Shown here in pieces: positions 19,041 to 28,489 of a stretch of 64,000 nt of DNA. The notes under the pieces were generated by a model. The model was not told where the DNA came from, made no database searches, and saw only the letters and a program-made list of their open reading frames with translations. Where the stretch lies: contig JAUWMV010000003.1 of NCBI GenBank assembly GCA_030613005.1, positions 60,043-124,042 on the forward strand. Direction: 5' to 3'. The stretch is from a bacterium (GTDB taxonomy: Bacteria > UBP14 > UBA6098 > B30-G16). The translations under genes were made by a program, and so were the position numbers. Every line of letters starts with the position of its first letter. Within the stretch, counting starts at the first letter, position 1.

Positions 19041-20063
19041 TTATCGACAAATTTCGACACCTTTTTTCCCCTTTTTTCCCTTAGTAATTTCTCCAGCACA
19101 GAATGCATCGAATGATGTAAGTGCTTCAAGTGTAATATCCATTTCTCTTGCAGATACAATAATTAGATAACCAAATCCCATGTTAAAAGTACGATACATT
19201 TCGTGTGATTCTATATTGCCAATTCTGCGGATAAGTTTCATAATCGACGGTGTTTTAACAGTATCTGAATAAATTCTTGCGTAGCAGTTTTCTGGGAGAA
19301 CTCTAATCAAATTCCCCGGAACTCCTCCGCCAGTTATGTGTGCCATCCCATGTATCGATACTTTATCGCGCAACTTATGCACTGCAGAAACATAGAGCGT
19401 ATGAGTAGCGAGCAATGCTTCTCCTACTGTGCATCCAAGTTCGTCCACATAACTCTTCACAGTAAATTTGCCGATATCGAATAGAACCTTTCGAGCCAAT
19501 GAATAACCATTTGTATGAAGACCGTTGGATGGAAGCCCAATAATTACATCACCTGGGGAAATTAACTCCCCATTGATAAGACTATCCTTTTTAACCTCAC
19601 CTACAATAAACCCCGCTAAATCAAACATGCCAGATGGATAAATCCCCGGAAGTTGCGCTGTCTCGCCGCCTATCAATGCTATTTTTGCGTTTTTGCAGCC
19701 TTTGACAATACCCTCGACTAATGAAATAATCTGCTTAGGTTCGAAGTCCGAATGAGCAATATAATCTAAAAAGAAAAGTGGATTGGCATTGTGAACTGCG
19801 ATATCGTTTGCACAATGGTTGACAATATCCTCTCCTATAGTATTTAAAACACCCATCATATCGGCAATCATAACTTTCGTTCCCACACTATCGGTGCTGG
19901 ATAGCAGAATTCGATCATCGAAATCGTATGCTCCTGCGAACAAACCGATGCTGGTTCGAACTTTTTCGTTAAATGTGCTCTTTGCCATTGTAGCTATTTG
20001 CTTTTTAGCTTGATCTGCAGCATCGATATCGACACCAGCGGATGCATAAGTGAGTTTCCTCAT
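19041..20063 (-). CDS. purM: phosphoribosylformylglycinamidine cyclo-ligase (AIR synthetase)
   Basis: ATP-dependent ring closure of FGAM to aminoimidazole ribotide, the fifth step of purine synthesis. The start TYASAGVDIDAADQAKKQI is canonical; then SSTDSVGTKVMIADMMG, GEDIVNHCANDIAVHNANPLFFLDY (in parts), LIGGETAQLPG, GLPSNGLHTNGYSLAR and AHITGGGVPGNLIRVLP are all present. Length 340 fits. A weak AAGGGA site stands ahead of the ATG. No other pur gene is in the window, so the pathway genes seem dispersed. The C-terminus ends GKKGVEICR, slightly Lys-rich. Confidence 0.96.
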   Translation of the reverse strand: MRKLTYASAGVDIDAADQAKKQIATMAKSTFNEKVRTSIGLFAGAYDFDDRILLSSTDSVGTKVMIADMMGVLNTIGEDIVNHCANDIAVHNANPLFFLDYIAHSDFEPKQIISLVEGIVKGCKNAKIALIGGETAQLPGIYPSGMFDLAGFIVGEVKKDSLINGELISPGDVIIGLPSNGLHTNGYSLARKVLFDIGKFTVKSYVDELGCTVGEALLATHTLYVSAVHKLRDKVSIHGMAHITGGGVPGNLIRVLPENCYARIYSDTVKTPSIMKLIRRIGNIESHEMYRTFNMGFGYLIIVSAREMDITLEALTSFDAFCAGEITKGKKGKKGVEICR

Positions 20064-20125
20064 ATGAATTCAATCCCTTTTTTAAACATAGATTAAACAA
20101 TATGTTAATTTATACTAAGCGACTT

Positions 20126-23074
20126 TTATCTTACAAATATAACTTTTTTTGTAACAGAATGATTATCTATATCAAACTTCACCAAATAAATACCGCTGTT
20201 CTCTTTTTTGGGATACCAGACTACTTCGGTTATGCCATTGACGAAACCGGATGAGAACCAGATATTTCTTCCTGTTAAATCGAAAATTGAAATACAAAAA
20301 TTCCCACATCCATTGAATTGTATACCGACTGAACTGTTAAACGGGTTAGGGTAAACATCCAAATCGATAGATGTAGGTTTCGTGATTACGTCATTCCAGA
20401 TTTCTGAGTAAATATTAATACCAAACCATTCAAACATTTTTCTAAGTGCTTCTGACAAAGCTAAAGGACTTCCAACCGTAGGTAAAGCCTCAAGTCCAAA
20501 TCCAAACAGCACAGCTTTATAAGTTCCTGAATCGTATTTTACCGCTGCAACTTGATCACCCGAACCAAGATATTTTAAAGTCGCATTACCACTGGTAGCT
20601 ATTAATGTATTGGGTGAGATTTGGTTACTTGCACCAGTTCCACTGATAATATTACAGATGAAACCACTGCCGAAAATTTCTCCAGCAACACCAGAAATAA
20701 ATTGAACTCTGGCGCTATCTTTGTCGATTACACCACCGAAATATGTTGAAAGCCAATCGCTATATCCTGTGGAATCAAATCCGTCTTGTCCTGTTAAAAT
20801 TACGTTTCCCCCTGCATCCATGTAATCGGATAAAGCTGTTAGGTTGTCTGCTGTGAGGGAATTTTTACCATTTCCAGTATACCAAAGAACCGCAGGATAT
20901 TCGGACAAATCACTATATGATGGTGGTGAGGTTGTCGCATCGAGAAAATCAAAGACAGAGGGTAATTTTCGTAATGCTTCACGATAATAATTTTCCCATA
21001 AATCCAATTCATCGGGCGTATCTGAACCCATAACAACGAGGATCTGAGGTGATCCTATTTCGAAATTGAAATTTGCAAATTTCCTTCGAAGCCCATTTGG
21101 GCTCTCAAATGCGAGGATGAGTTTCGAAACATGTGGGATTATACTATCTGCAGCGTGAAGTGTGAAACCTATGTTTACCGAATCTTTATAGCTCAGAGAG
21201 GTTATAGTAATAACAGATTCCTCGACCCAGAAGTCTGGATCATCATTTTCGATTTTTACAAAGACTGTGTCAATGTCAGGGAATATGAATGAGGGTATTC
21301 TGGATCCAGGATTATCAAAAATCACAGTTGTTGAGCATATCATAGATTCTCCCGGTTCAAAAAAACCGTCACCATCTGAAATGTCTGTGAAGTTTGCTGT
21401 TATAGCGATTAAATTTGGGTAATATCCCGGTCCTATTCCGTGTCTTGCGTAGCTGTTTGCAATTAGCGAGAAATTTGGGCAACCGTTTTCGATGTTGCCG
21501 TCGTCATCCGCAGTGAAAAATGTCTCTAATGCGAAATCATCGAACGTATTTGCTCCAGAATATCGTGTAAAATGTATAACAGTATCCGACCAGCCCTTAC
21601 CAATTGTGTGAAGGACACCAGCTCGGATTTCCCAGAACGCAGCACTTATTATTCGACTATCGTAATGAGGTTCATTAACGATATTATCAGGATAGACTAA
21701 ATCGTTTTCGAGACTCCTGAAATATTCCCGACTTGTTGTTACATGCCAACCCATGTATGGATAACCTAAGATTGACAGCGGAAAATAGTCTGAAAAAGCC
21801 TCGTTCAATGCTCCAGATTCTCCAATATATGGAAAGTAATAAGGTCTATAGATATGCATAGTTACGCCGTGAGTGTATTCATGGTAGATGACCGCCGAAA
21901 AAAGAGCAAAATTATGAACTTCGCCCGGAATACCCGCACCAAAATTTATTGCATAACCGTCCCAATAAGCGTTGGCGGTCATATAGGGGTTTCTTGCTCG
22001 AGCTGGCACGGGATAGTCAAGATTTTCGAAATCGGGATCGAGTTCCTTAAAATAATCATGTATGAAAGTTGTATGATAGTATAGATTTAGTTCGTCGGTT
22101 TGCGCTCTGTCAGTATTCCATAACCAACTGAATTCTATAGGTGGTGTAACTTGTGTATCGATCTGTGCATCCGCACCACCCATAAGTTGGACATCGACAT
22201 AGAGTCCCTTTAGCCAGCTCATAAATTTGAATGGCATTTCTCCTGTCCAGGCATCGATATAATAATGTCCGCTTTCATCCGTTGTGGCGGTTTGGAGATA
22301 ATTAAACGCAACTCTTCCGTATTTAAACGGTCCGATTTGAAGTGTGTCATTGTAAAAATCAGGAAGGAATTGTATTGTAACATCACCGTATAAGTCAAAA
22401 TAATTTATTAAGTTCCAATATGCCATTAACTTGGAATTTACCGCATCGACATAAGCTACGTATCTATTCGGATATGAACCTAATATTTCAATTTTCCATG
22501 CCAGAACACCTAATCCTTTAACCGGAACCCAAACCAATTTGGGATTAAAACGAGAATTTGGCTCGAGAGCATCGGGAATCTGAGATAGAGCAGCATCGAT
22601 TGCTTTTGAACTAGAAATTGATGGGTTTCCATTCTTCGGCTTGAAATTTGTGATCGCTTTGCTCCCGCATCCCCACAATCGACCGTCATCCATAACTCTG
22701 AAGTAAACTAAACCATCCTCGACAGGTAGATCATCGTGAAATTGCTGAAAATTAAGCCAGTGGTGTCCAAATCTCTTAATATGAGAGACAAGTTTCAAAT
22801 CGGCTGGATCGATTCTGAAAATTTCGAAATTCTCGGATATTAGATGAAAAGCATCATCGCTTAAGTTTTTAATGTTAAGATACATCGGTTCCTGTGGGAA
22901 AGCCCATCTCGATGAACCACGGATTTGGTCTTTTAAGACGTAAAAATGCTCTTGACTCTCGTAAACCAGCGAAGGAGTGTTAGATGGAGCAAATCCAGGT
23001 GCTCCGTTCGGATACACTCCAAAACTTAGTGAAAATATTAAAAGTAAATTTGCTAAAACAAGAAGGATTCTCAT
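20126..23074 (-). CDS. secreted M36-like (fungalysin-type) metallopeptidase with C-terminal sorting domain
   Basis: Exported zinc protease of 982 residues. A signal peptide covers 1-19 (cut near FG-VYP). An N-terminal FTP/PepSY-like propeptide (about 40-220) leads to the catalytic domain, where H398-E399-Y-T-H402 plus E425 in GALNEAFSDYF are the gluzincin zinc ligands and base. Then come a beta domain, a Rossmann-like module with LSDYMDAGGNVILTG (about residues 690-880, also found in the 1211-residue protein at 35-38.7 kb), and a Por-type sorting domain starting YPNPFNSSVGIQFN and ending KKVIFVR. It follows a strong GGAGG site. Expected to be exported across the outer membrane by a type IX-like system that is not in this window. 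Confidence 0.88.
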   Translation of the reverse strand: MRILLVLANLLLIFSLSFGVYPNGAPGFAPSNTPSLVYESQEHFYVLKDQIRGSSRWAFPQEPMYLNIKNLSDDAFHLISENFEIFRIDPADLKLVSHIKRFGHHWLNFQQFHDDLPVEDGLVYFRVMDDGRLWGCGSKAITNFKPKNGNPSISSSKAIDAALSQIPDALEPNSRFNPKLVWVPVKGLGVLAWKIEILGSYPNRYVAYVDAVNSKLMAYWNLINYFDLYGDVTIQFLPDFYNDTLQIGPFKYGRVAFNYLQTATTDESGHYYIDAWTGEMPFKFMSWLKGLYVDVQLMGGADAQIDTQVTPPIEFSWLWNTDRAQTDELNLYYHTTFIHDYFKELDPDFENLDYPVPARARNPYMTANAYWDGYAINFGAGIPGEVHNFALFSAVIYHEYTHGVTMHIYRPYYFPYIGESGALNEAFSDYFPLSILGYPYMGWHVTTSREYFRSLENDLVYPDNIVNEPHYDSRIISAAFWEIRAGVLHTIGKGWSDTVIHFTRYSGANTFDDFALETFFTADDDGNIENGCPNFSLIANSYARHGIGPGYYPNLIAITANFTDISDGDGFFEPGESMICSTTVIFDNPGSRIPSFIFPDIDTVFVKIENDDPDFWVEESVITITSLSYKDSVNIGFTLHAADSIIPHVSKLILAFESPNGLRRKFANFNFEIGSPQILVVMGSDTPDELDLWENYYREALRKLPSVFDFLDATTSPPSYSDLSEYPAVLWYTGNGKNSLTADNLTALSDYMDAGGNVILTGQDGFDSTGYSDWLSTYFGGVIDKDSARVQFISGVAGEIFGSGFICNIISGTGASNQISPNTLIATSGNATLKYLGSGDQVAAVKYDSGTYKAVLFGFGLEALPTVGSPLALSEALRKMFEWFGINIYSEIWNDVITKPTSIDLDVYPNPFNSSVGIQFNGCGNFCISIFDLTGRNIWFSSGFVNGITEVVWYPKKENSGIYLVKFDIDNHSVTKKVIFVR

Positions 23075-23427
23075 TTTGAGACCTCCATTTTAAATAATAT
23101 TTAAATATATGTTCGATTTTTGCTTTATTAAATATGTTGTTTCAGGTATTCTTTTGCAATTTTATTATTTTTTTTCGGATAAAAATGAAAGAAAATTTTT
23201 TTAGAAGCAATTGCAAATTTGACTTAGCTCTTGAAATAAACCACATAACAATTATAATTAATATATGCACAAAATAGAAATATATCTGCAATACTGCGTA
23301 TATGTATATATACCACCAAATAGGCAAGATAGATGCGGTATGGTGTAAGTGAATAAATTATAAAAAAAGAAAGGATTGATCTTATGGAAGATCTGACTAC
23401 GAAGTGAGAGATAACAAGGAGAATAGC
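23075..23427. other. 353-base divergent intergenic region
   Basis: No gene is supported. The region separates the leftward metallopeptidase from the rightward TPR gene and must hold both promoters. It is very AT-rich with poly-T and poly-A runs and a TATATATA-like stretch near 23300-23315. No clear -35/-10 pair or operator could be assigned with confidence. Confidence 0.4.
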
Positions 23428-25025
23428 ATGACTGAAAAGGAATGGTTAAAAAAAGGGAATGACCTTAGCGATCTTGGTAGACACGAGGAAGCGATAAAAG
23501 CTTATGAAAAAGCCATAGAGATAAATCCACAGTATGCCAATGCCTGGTTTAACAAAGGTAATAGCCTTGGTGAGCTTGGGAGACACGAGGAAGCGATAAA
23601 AGCTTACGATAAAGCCGTCGAGATAAATCCACAGAATCCTGAAGCCTGGTCTAACAAAGGTTTTAGCCTTAGTGAGCTTGGAAGATTCAAGGAAGCGATA
23701 AAGGCTTGTAATAAAGCCATCGAGATAAATCCACAGTTAGCTGAAGCCTGGATTAACAAAGGTGTTAGCCTTGGTGGGCTTAGGAGACAAGAGAAGGCAA
23801 TAAAATCTTTCAATAAAGGCATAGAAATAAATCCCCAGTTAGCTGAAGCCTGGTTTAACAAAGGTGTTAGCCTTAGTATGCTTGGGAGATTTAAGGAGGC
23901 GATAAAGGCTAACAATAAAGCTATCGAGATAAATCCACAACATGTCGATGCCTGGGTTAACATAGGTGTTAACCTTAGCAAACTTGGGAGACTTGAGGAG
24001 GCAATAAAGGCTTTCAATAAAGCTATCGAGATAAATCCACAGTTCGATGAAGCCTGGTTTAACAAAGGTTTTAGCCTTGGTGAGCTTGGGAGACTCGAGG
24101 AGGCGATAAAAGCTTATGATAAAGCCATCGAGATAAATCCAAAGGAAGGTGTTGCATACTGCAACTTGGGAGCAATATTTTTTGATCTTGGGAATCTGGA
24201 AGATGCTTCTAAAAATGTTAAGCTGCACTTAAGATAAATGATAATTGTGTTTTTGCATTGTATCTTCAGGGTAGAATCGAGATCGAGGAAAAAAAATACG
24301 CAGCTGCGAGCAAATCATTTAAGAAAGCTAATTCTTTGTATATAGGCAATTTAGAACTCTTCCTTTGGAATATATATGCTAACTATCTCGAGATAGAATT
24401 TACTTTGGTCTCAAAAGATAAAAAAAGGTACCAAGAAGAAATAATCCCAATCATAAGAAACTTGGAAAAGGCGGAAACACTGTCCAAAAAACAAAAACAT
24501 GGGGAAGAGATAAGGTTGTATATCCTGTATTTTCTCGGTTGCTTTTATTTTAAAATCGAAGATTTCTTTCGAGCAAAAGAAAAACTTGAAGAATGTGTCA
24601 GGTTAAAATCAAAATCACCAATAAAGACATACGCCCGTGAATTGCTCCGCAATATCTGGAACTATCGAATCAGACCACCTTTGTGGCGCTGGTGGTTAAA
24701 TTCCCCCTTAAAACGCTGGCTTAAGATAATCGGATTTTTCTTTCTTTCGCTGTTTATTTCTGCATTGTTATTGCTTCATCCGTTTATTTGTGTGTGGTTT
24801 CCAGAGCTTCAAGTAAACTGGACTATCTATATTCTCCTTATTGCTCTTTTAATCCTTATACTCACTTCTCCATGTATAAAACATGTCAAGGCAAGAGATA
24901 TTGAAGTAGAATTGCATTCTGTCGAGGCAAGAGATATTGAAGTAGAATTGTATTCCCCTCCTGCATTTGAGCCTGTTTTATCTCCCATAATAATGGAAGG
25001 AAAATTAAAGGATATAGAAAAATAA
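23428..25025 (+). pseudogene. TPR-repeat membrane protein split by a -1 frameshift
   Basis: Two adjacent open frames form one protein. The first (23428-24237, ATG behind AAGGAG) carries seven nearly identical 34-residue TPR units and an eighth divergent one, ending at a stop after NVKLHLR. If the reading shifts by one base at about 24222, the protein continues AALKINDNCVFALYLQGRI, which completes the next TPR, and runs to 25025. The second part adds further helical repeats, an Arg/Trp-rich stretch, two membrane helices (about bases 24730-24790 and 24810-24880) and a cytoplasmic tail with a repeated ARDIEVEL motif. A single missing base near AAGCTGC explains this. No slippery heptamer is placed where the -1 frame is open, so programmed shifting is unlikely; mutation or sequencing error is more likely. 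Confidence 0.75.
23440..24153 (+). repeat. seven tandem 102-base TPR-coding repeats
   Basis: The repeats are alike at DNA level as well as in protein: the block coding KAIEINPQ is nearly unchanged from copy to copy, and GRxEEAIKA recurs in six copies. This is more similarity than purifying selection on TPR helices would keep and points to recent tandem duplication or gene conversion. Expect copy-number differences between strains and assembly trouble here. Confidence 0.85.
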
Positions 25026-25075
25026 ACCCTATTATGTCGCAATTTTCAAGAGTGAAGTGAAAGTTTGTCGTTATT

Positions 25076-25813
25076 ATGGAAAGGAACTTGAATAAGGTAC
25101 TAAATAAAACACTTCGCCAAATACGGTGTAATTCTAATATCGATAAGCTAATAATTGTTACGATTGCGTTTTGCGTCAGGATTTGCTTTGCGTCAGATGG
25201 GCTCGACGATCCTGTACGACATAGAATGCTCTTTGAGCCTACTGCACTTACGATCCCTAAAGGACAATTTCTACTCGATTCGAGAGAGCTTTTTTTCTGG
25301 TCGGTAGGATATGGAGTTGCAGAAAGGATATCGATCGAGTTTACGATACCTATGGCGCATTTTGCTGACATACCGAGATATTCTATCGGTATTGTTCCCA
25401 AAATAAATCTTGAATCGAAAAGTTATTCCAATCTTGCAGTGGGACCAATGTTATTTTCAGATTTTTGCGGTAAAGGTGAAACTGTTAATTTTGGGTTCTT
25501 TATTGCTGCAACATTTGATAAAAAAACATCTGGAGTGAATTTCTATCTTGCCTCGATACCGATGGGTACGGGAAAAAATAATGTCAATGTGGCTTTTATT
25601 GGAGTTAAAAGCAAATTTTCGAACAGAATTACCGGTTTTTTGACAATTTATTCAGTTTATCTCGATGATAAAGTTCGACCGACATTCCCATTTGTCGGAT
25701 TAAGGTTCCATTGGTCTTCGACAACGCTCGATATAGGTGTTGTTCCAATCAGTAAGTATGAGGATGGTAAACTGTTTTACCTTCCGTATTTGGGTTTTAC
25801 GAAGATTTATTAA
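25076..25813 (+). CDS. exported protein, paralogue of the next gene (probable beta-barrel)
   Basis: I do not recognise a named family. The 245-residue product has a long N-terminal region (residues 1-24, basic) then a hydrophobic export signal ending near CFAS. The mature part opens with RHRMLFEPTALTIPKGQF, SRELFFWSVGYGVAERISIEF and continues as short alternating strands ending in an aromatic residue (FTKIY), as in small outer-membrane beta barrels. The following gene shares the opening block. No strong ribosome site precedes the ATG at 25076. It lies 50 bases after the split TPR gene and may be co-transcribed. Role unknown. Confidence 0.65.
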   Translation: MERNLNKVLNKTLRQIRCNSNIDKLIIVTIAFCVRICFASDGLDDPVRHRMLFEPTALTIPKGQFLLDSRELFFWSVGYGVAERISIEFTIPMAHFADIPRYSIGIVPKINLESKSYSNLAVGPMLFSDFCGKGETVNFGFFIAATFDKKTSGVNFYLASIPMGTGKNNVNVAFIGVKSKFSNRITGFLTIYSVYLDDKVRPTFPFVGLRFHWSSTTLDIGVVPISKYEDGKLFYLPYLGFTKIY

Positions 25814-25848
25814 GCAATACTCCTGTATATTTAACATCTCAAAATTTA

Positions 25849-26598
25849 ATGTTTCTTGACATTTCATATTTAAAATATGTATCTTGGAGAAAATCTTTAC
25901 TTAAGGAGAATGTGCTTAAGGGTTTATATAAGATACTGTTATGTATATTGATATTCAGTCAGGTTGTTCCCGGGCAGGAAAGTAATTTGTATTTTTCTGG
26001 GATTGCCAGACACCGAATGGTCTTTGAGCCGACTGCATTGCCGATTGAAACGGGTAGATTTATAATCGAAAGTAGAGAATATCTCATTTGGTCGGTAGGT
26101 TATGGTGTAGCTGAGCGTTTGTCGGTTGAACTTGCATACTTTCCAGCGAATATTTTTAATAATCCATCCTCGGTATCTCTAATCACAAAAATCATGGTTT
26201 ATTCTGGGGATAAGCTTTACACATCGATCGGTGCAGTATCTGGTGTTGCTTTAGAGAAGAATAAAAATTTACCGATTGCAGCACCTTTTTCTGCAATTAC
26301 TGTTCAAAATGGATGGACTAGAGTTAATCTTGTTATTTCGGTGGGAAGATCCGCTGATGACGAAGATCTTACAGTGATGCTTTTTGGCGGTTTTGAAAAG
26401 TTTATTTCAGAAAGTTGGAGTGGAATTGCTTCCACAGCGGTGATTCTTGAAGAAGAGGGGGATGTAAATCGAGTTACACCATATTTTGGTGTAAGATACA
26501 ATTCTACTCGTGCATCATTGGATATTGGTGTTATACCGTATTTTGGTGATGAAATACCCGGTCCGATCCCATACTTTGCCATAACCTACGGATTTTAG
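25849..26598 (+). CDS. exported protein, paralogue of the previous gene (probable beta-barrel)
   Basis: Shares with its upstream neighbour the block RHRMVFEPTALPIETGRF ... SREYLIWSVGYGVAERLSVEL and the end pattern of a barrel strand (AITYGF). The two genes are 35 bases apart and clearly arose by tandem duplication followed by strong divergence. The frame opens at ATG 25849, but a GTG at 25912 right behind AAGGAG would give a compact signal peptide (residues 1-24, cut after VVPG-Q); spacing is short (3 bases), so both starts are possible. Function unknown; a porin-like or secretion-related role is only a guess. Confidence 0.68.
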   Translation: MFLDISYLKYVSWRKSLLKENVLKGLYKILLCILIFSQVVPGQESNLYFSGIARHRMVFEPTALPIETGRFIIESREYLIWSVGYGVAERLSVELAYFPANIFNNPSSVSLITKIMVYSGDKLYTSIGAVSGVALEKNKNLPIAAPFSAITVQNGWTRVNLVISVGRSADDEDLTVMLFGGFEKFISESWSGIASTAVILEEEGDVNRVTPYFGVRYNSTRASLDIGVIPYFGDEIPGPIPYFAITYGF

Positions 26599-26683
26599 TA
26601 GAAAATCATTAAATTATTAGTCAAACTCTAAAATAATAAATCTGATAGATAAGAGAAAGAATTATTCAATCTGCGAAATATCC

Positions 26684-27928
26684 TCAGCTCTCGATGACAC
26701 CGCTCACCTTCATGTCATAGGCATCAGTTACATAAACTGTTTCAAATTTACCTCTTTGAGATGTTCCATTAGCTTTTACTCGAAGATAATTGGATGTATG
26801 TCCAAAGATATGTTCACCTGAAACCTTTTCTACGAGAAATCTTAATTTTGAACCAATGAATTTAGTGGCGAATTCATTTCTATTAAAGCTGTCAATTTTA
26901 GCTAAAATTTTTGAACGTTCATTGACTACTTTAGAATCTAAAATAGGCAAATTGAGTGAGCTTGTTCCCGGTCGAGGTGAGTATCGGAATAAATGAGCGT
27001 AGGCGAAAGTACCATTCATCAAGATTTGTCGAGTTCTCTGGAAATCGCTGTCTCTCTCCTCTGGAAAACCAACTATAATATCTGTCCCAAAACACATTTC
27101 TGGTCTTATGAGTCTTATTTTCTCCAAGCTTTCGCAGATATCTGTTGGGTCATACCATCCTCTTTTCATTGCCGCGAGAACCTTTTTGCTGCCTGATTGT
27201 ATTGGAATGTGAAGGTGAGCCGCAATTCGGTTTTCTGAGCTTATGAGGTCTATAAGGTTACGTGTCAATCCCGGTGGTTCTAAGGAGGATAACCTTAGTA
27301 GTGGCAAATCGGTTTTTTGAAGAATTGTTTTTATGAGACATGATAAAGTCTCTCCGCTTTCTCGCCAGTCACCTATGTCGACTCCTGTCAAAACAATTTC
27401 GGAAAACCCGCTTTGATGTAATTTTCTGATTTGCTCGATAATTTTAGAGGGAGACCTTGAGCGAGATTTTCCCCTGAGCAACGGAACGATGCAATATGAG
27501 CAAAATCGATTGCACCCGTCCTGAATTTTTACCCATGCTCTAGTTCGAATGATGCCTAACCCGTTAATTTTTGGAAAGTCATTTTTAGGGATTGGCTTTT
27601 CAGCTTTAAAATACTTTTGGAGACAATAGCGATATCTATTATCAACAGTTTCAACTTCTGAAATCTCCTTTAAAAGTCCATTACCGATAGCCTGAGAAGT
27701 GCATCCAAGCAAGACAATCCTTGCGTTATCGTTCATTCGACGGACTGCTCTAACAAACTGCCGAAGCTTTTGGTCGGAACGTGCAGTTACTGTGCAACCG
27801 TTTACAACGACCAATTCCGCATTCTCTAAATTTGATCGAACGAAACCTTCGCATAGCAACGACTCCGCAATAGAATCACCCTCCGACTGGTTGAGTCTGC
27901 AACCGAAATTTTTAAGATAGAACTTCAT
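26684..27928 (-). CDS. mtaB: tRNA t6A37 methylthiotransferase MtaB
   Basis: Radical-SAM enzyme that turns t6A37 into ms2t6A37 in ANN-decoding tRNAs. N-terminal MTTase domain with Cys10 (FGCRLNQSEGD), Cys45 (VNGCTVTARSD) and Cys76 (LGCTSQA) for the auxiliary cluster; radical-SAM motif CNRFCSYC (Cys139, 143, 146) followed by VPLLRGKSRSR, which is MtaB rather than MiaB style. Then TGVDIGDW, LSSLEP, and a short C-terminal TRAM-like part. Length 414 fits. It is convergent with the exported-protein pair. The following gtrA gene is divergent, 94 bases away. Confidence 0.94.
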   Translation of the reverse strand: MKFYLKNFGCRLNQSEGDSIAESLLCEGFVRSNLENAELVVVNGCTVTARSDQKLRQFVRAVRRMNDNARIVLLGCTSQAIGNGLLKEISEVETVDNRYRYCLQKYFKAEKPIPKNDFPKINGLGIIRTRAWVKIQDGCNRFCSYCIVPLLRGKSRSRSPSKIIEQIRKLHQSGFSEIVLTGVDIGDWRESGETLSCLIKTILQKTDLPLLRLSSLEPPGLTRNLIDLISSENRIAAHLHIPIQSGSKKVLAAMKRGWYDPTDICESLEKIRLIRPEMCFGTDIIVGFPEERDSDFQRTRQILMNGTFAYAHLFRYSPRPGTSSLNLPILDSKVVNERSKILAKIDSFNRNEFATKFIGSKLRFLVEKVSGEHIFGHTSNYLRVKANGTSQRGKFETVYVTDAYDMKVSGVIES

Positions 27929-28022
27929 TCAATTCAAAAAGTTTGCCTATAAAACTTTTAATTATAAATTTGCATAGAATGTTTTAATACAATCAAAATT
28001 TTACACTCGAGAAGAAATAACT

Positions 28023-28433
28023 GTGTCCAGATTAGACAACGATTTTTTATTTCGATTTCCGCGATTTGCAGTGGTTGGTGCAAGCGGAGTGATTGTTAAT
28101 ATGGGATTACTGTGGATACTGAAATCTTTTATAGGTTTGGATGTTGCTATTGCATCCCCGATAGCTATTGAGATGTCGATACTTTCGAATTTTGTTTTGA
28201 ATGATATTTGGACCTGGAGAGATAGACATAGTCGTTCCTTTTTGGGGAGATTGTGGAGATATAACTTATCCATTGCGGGAACAGCATTCGGAATTAACTA
28301 TCCAGTGCTTCTTATACTCAACAGATTTTTCAATGTAAACTATCTTATTGCAAATTTGACGGGTATTATCTTAGGTTCGATTGTTAATTTCGTGATAAAT
28401 CATTTCTGGACATATAGAAAAAAATCCATTTGA
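28023..28433 (+). CDS. GtrA-family membrane protein
   Basis: Small four-helix inner-membrane protein (136 residues) of the GtrA family, usually linked to moving lipid-linked sugars or to surface-polysaccharide synthesis. The signatures RFAVVGASGVIVNMGLL, EMSILSNFVLNDIWTWRDR and the C-terminal NHFWTYRKK are typical. The start is GTG at 28023 with a poor GAGAAG site. No glycosyltransferase of the DPM type stands next to it, so its partner is unknown. Confidence 0.88.
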   Translation: MSRLDNDFLFRFPRFAVVGASGVIVNMGLLWILKSFIGLDVAIASPIAIEMSILSNFVLNDIWTWRDRHSRSFLGRLWRYNLSIAGTAFGINYPVLLILNRFFNVNYLIANLTGIILGSIVNFVINHFWTYRKKSI

Positions 28434-28489
28434 CAATGAGGGCACTCCGTTTCATTTTTGGATATTAAATTAAATTTAAAGGGGGAGCA

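Noticed and set aside
23604..24065. Long antisense open frame (153 codons) opposite the TPR gene
   Set aside because: It is the mirror of the repetitive TPR code, without a ribosome site or protein features of its own.
23440..24153. Regular repeats that might suggest a CRISPR array
   Set aside because: Unit is 102 bases, in frame, with TPR code and no spacers; not CRISPR.
24200..24240. Programmed -1 frameshift in the TPR gene
   Set aside because: The AAAAAT stretch upstream cannot serve, because the -1 frame has a stop (24219-24221) after it; no slippery heptamer follows that stop.
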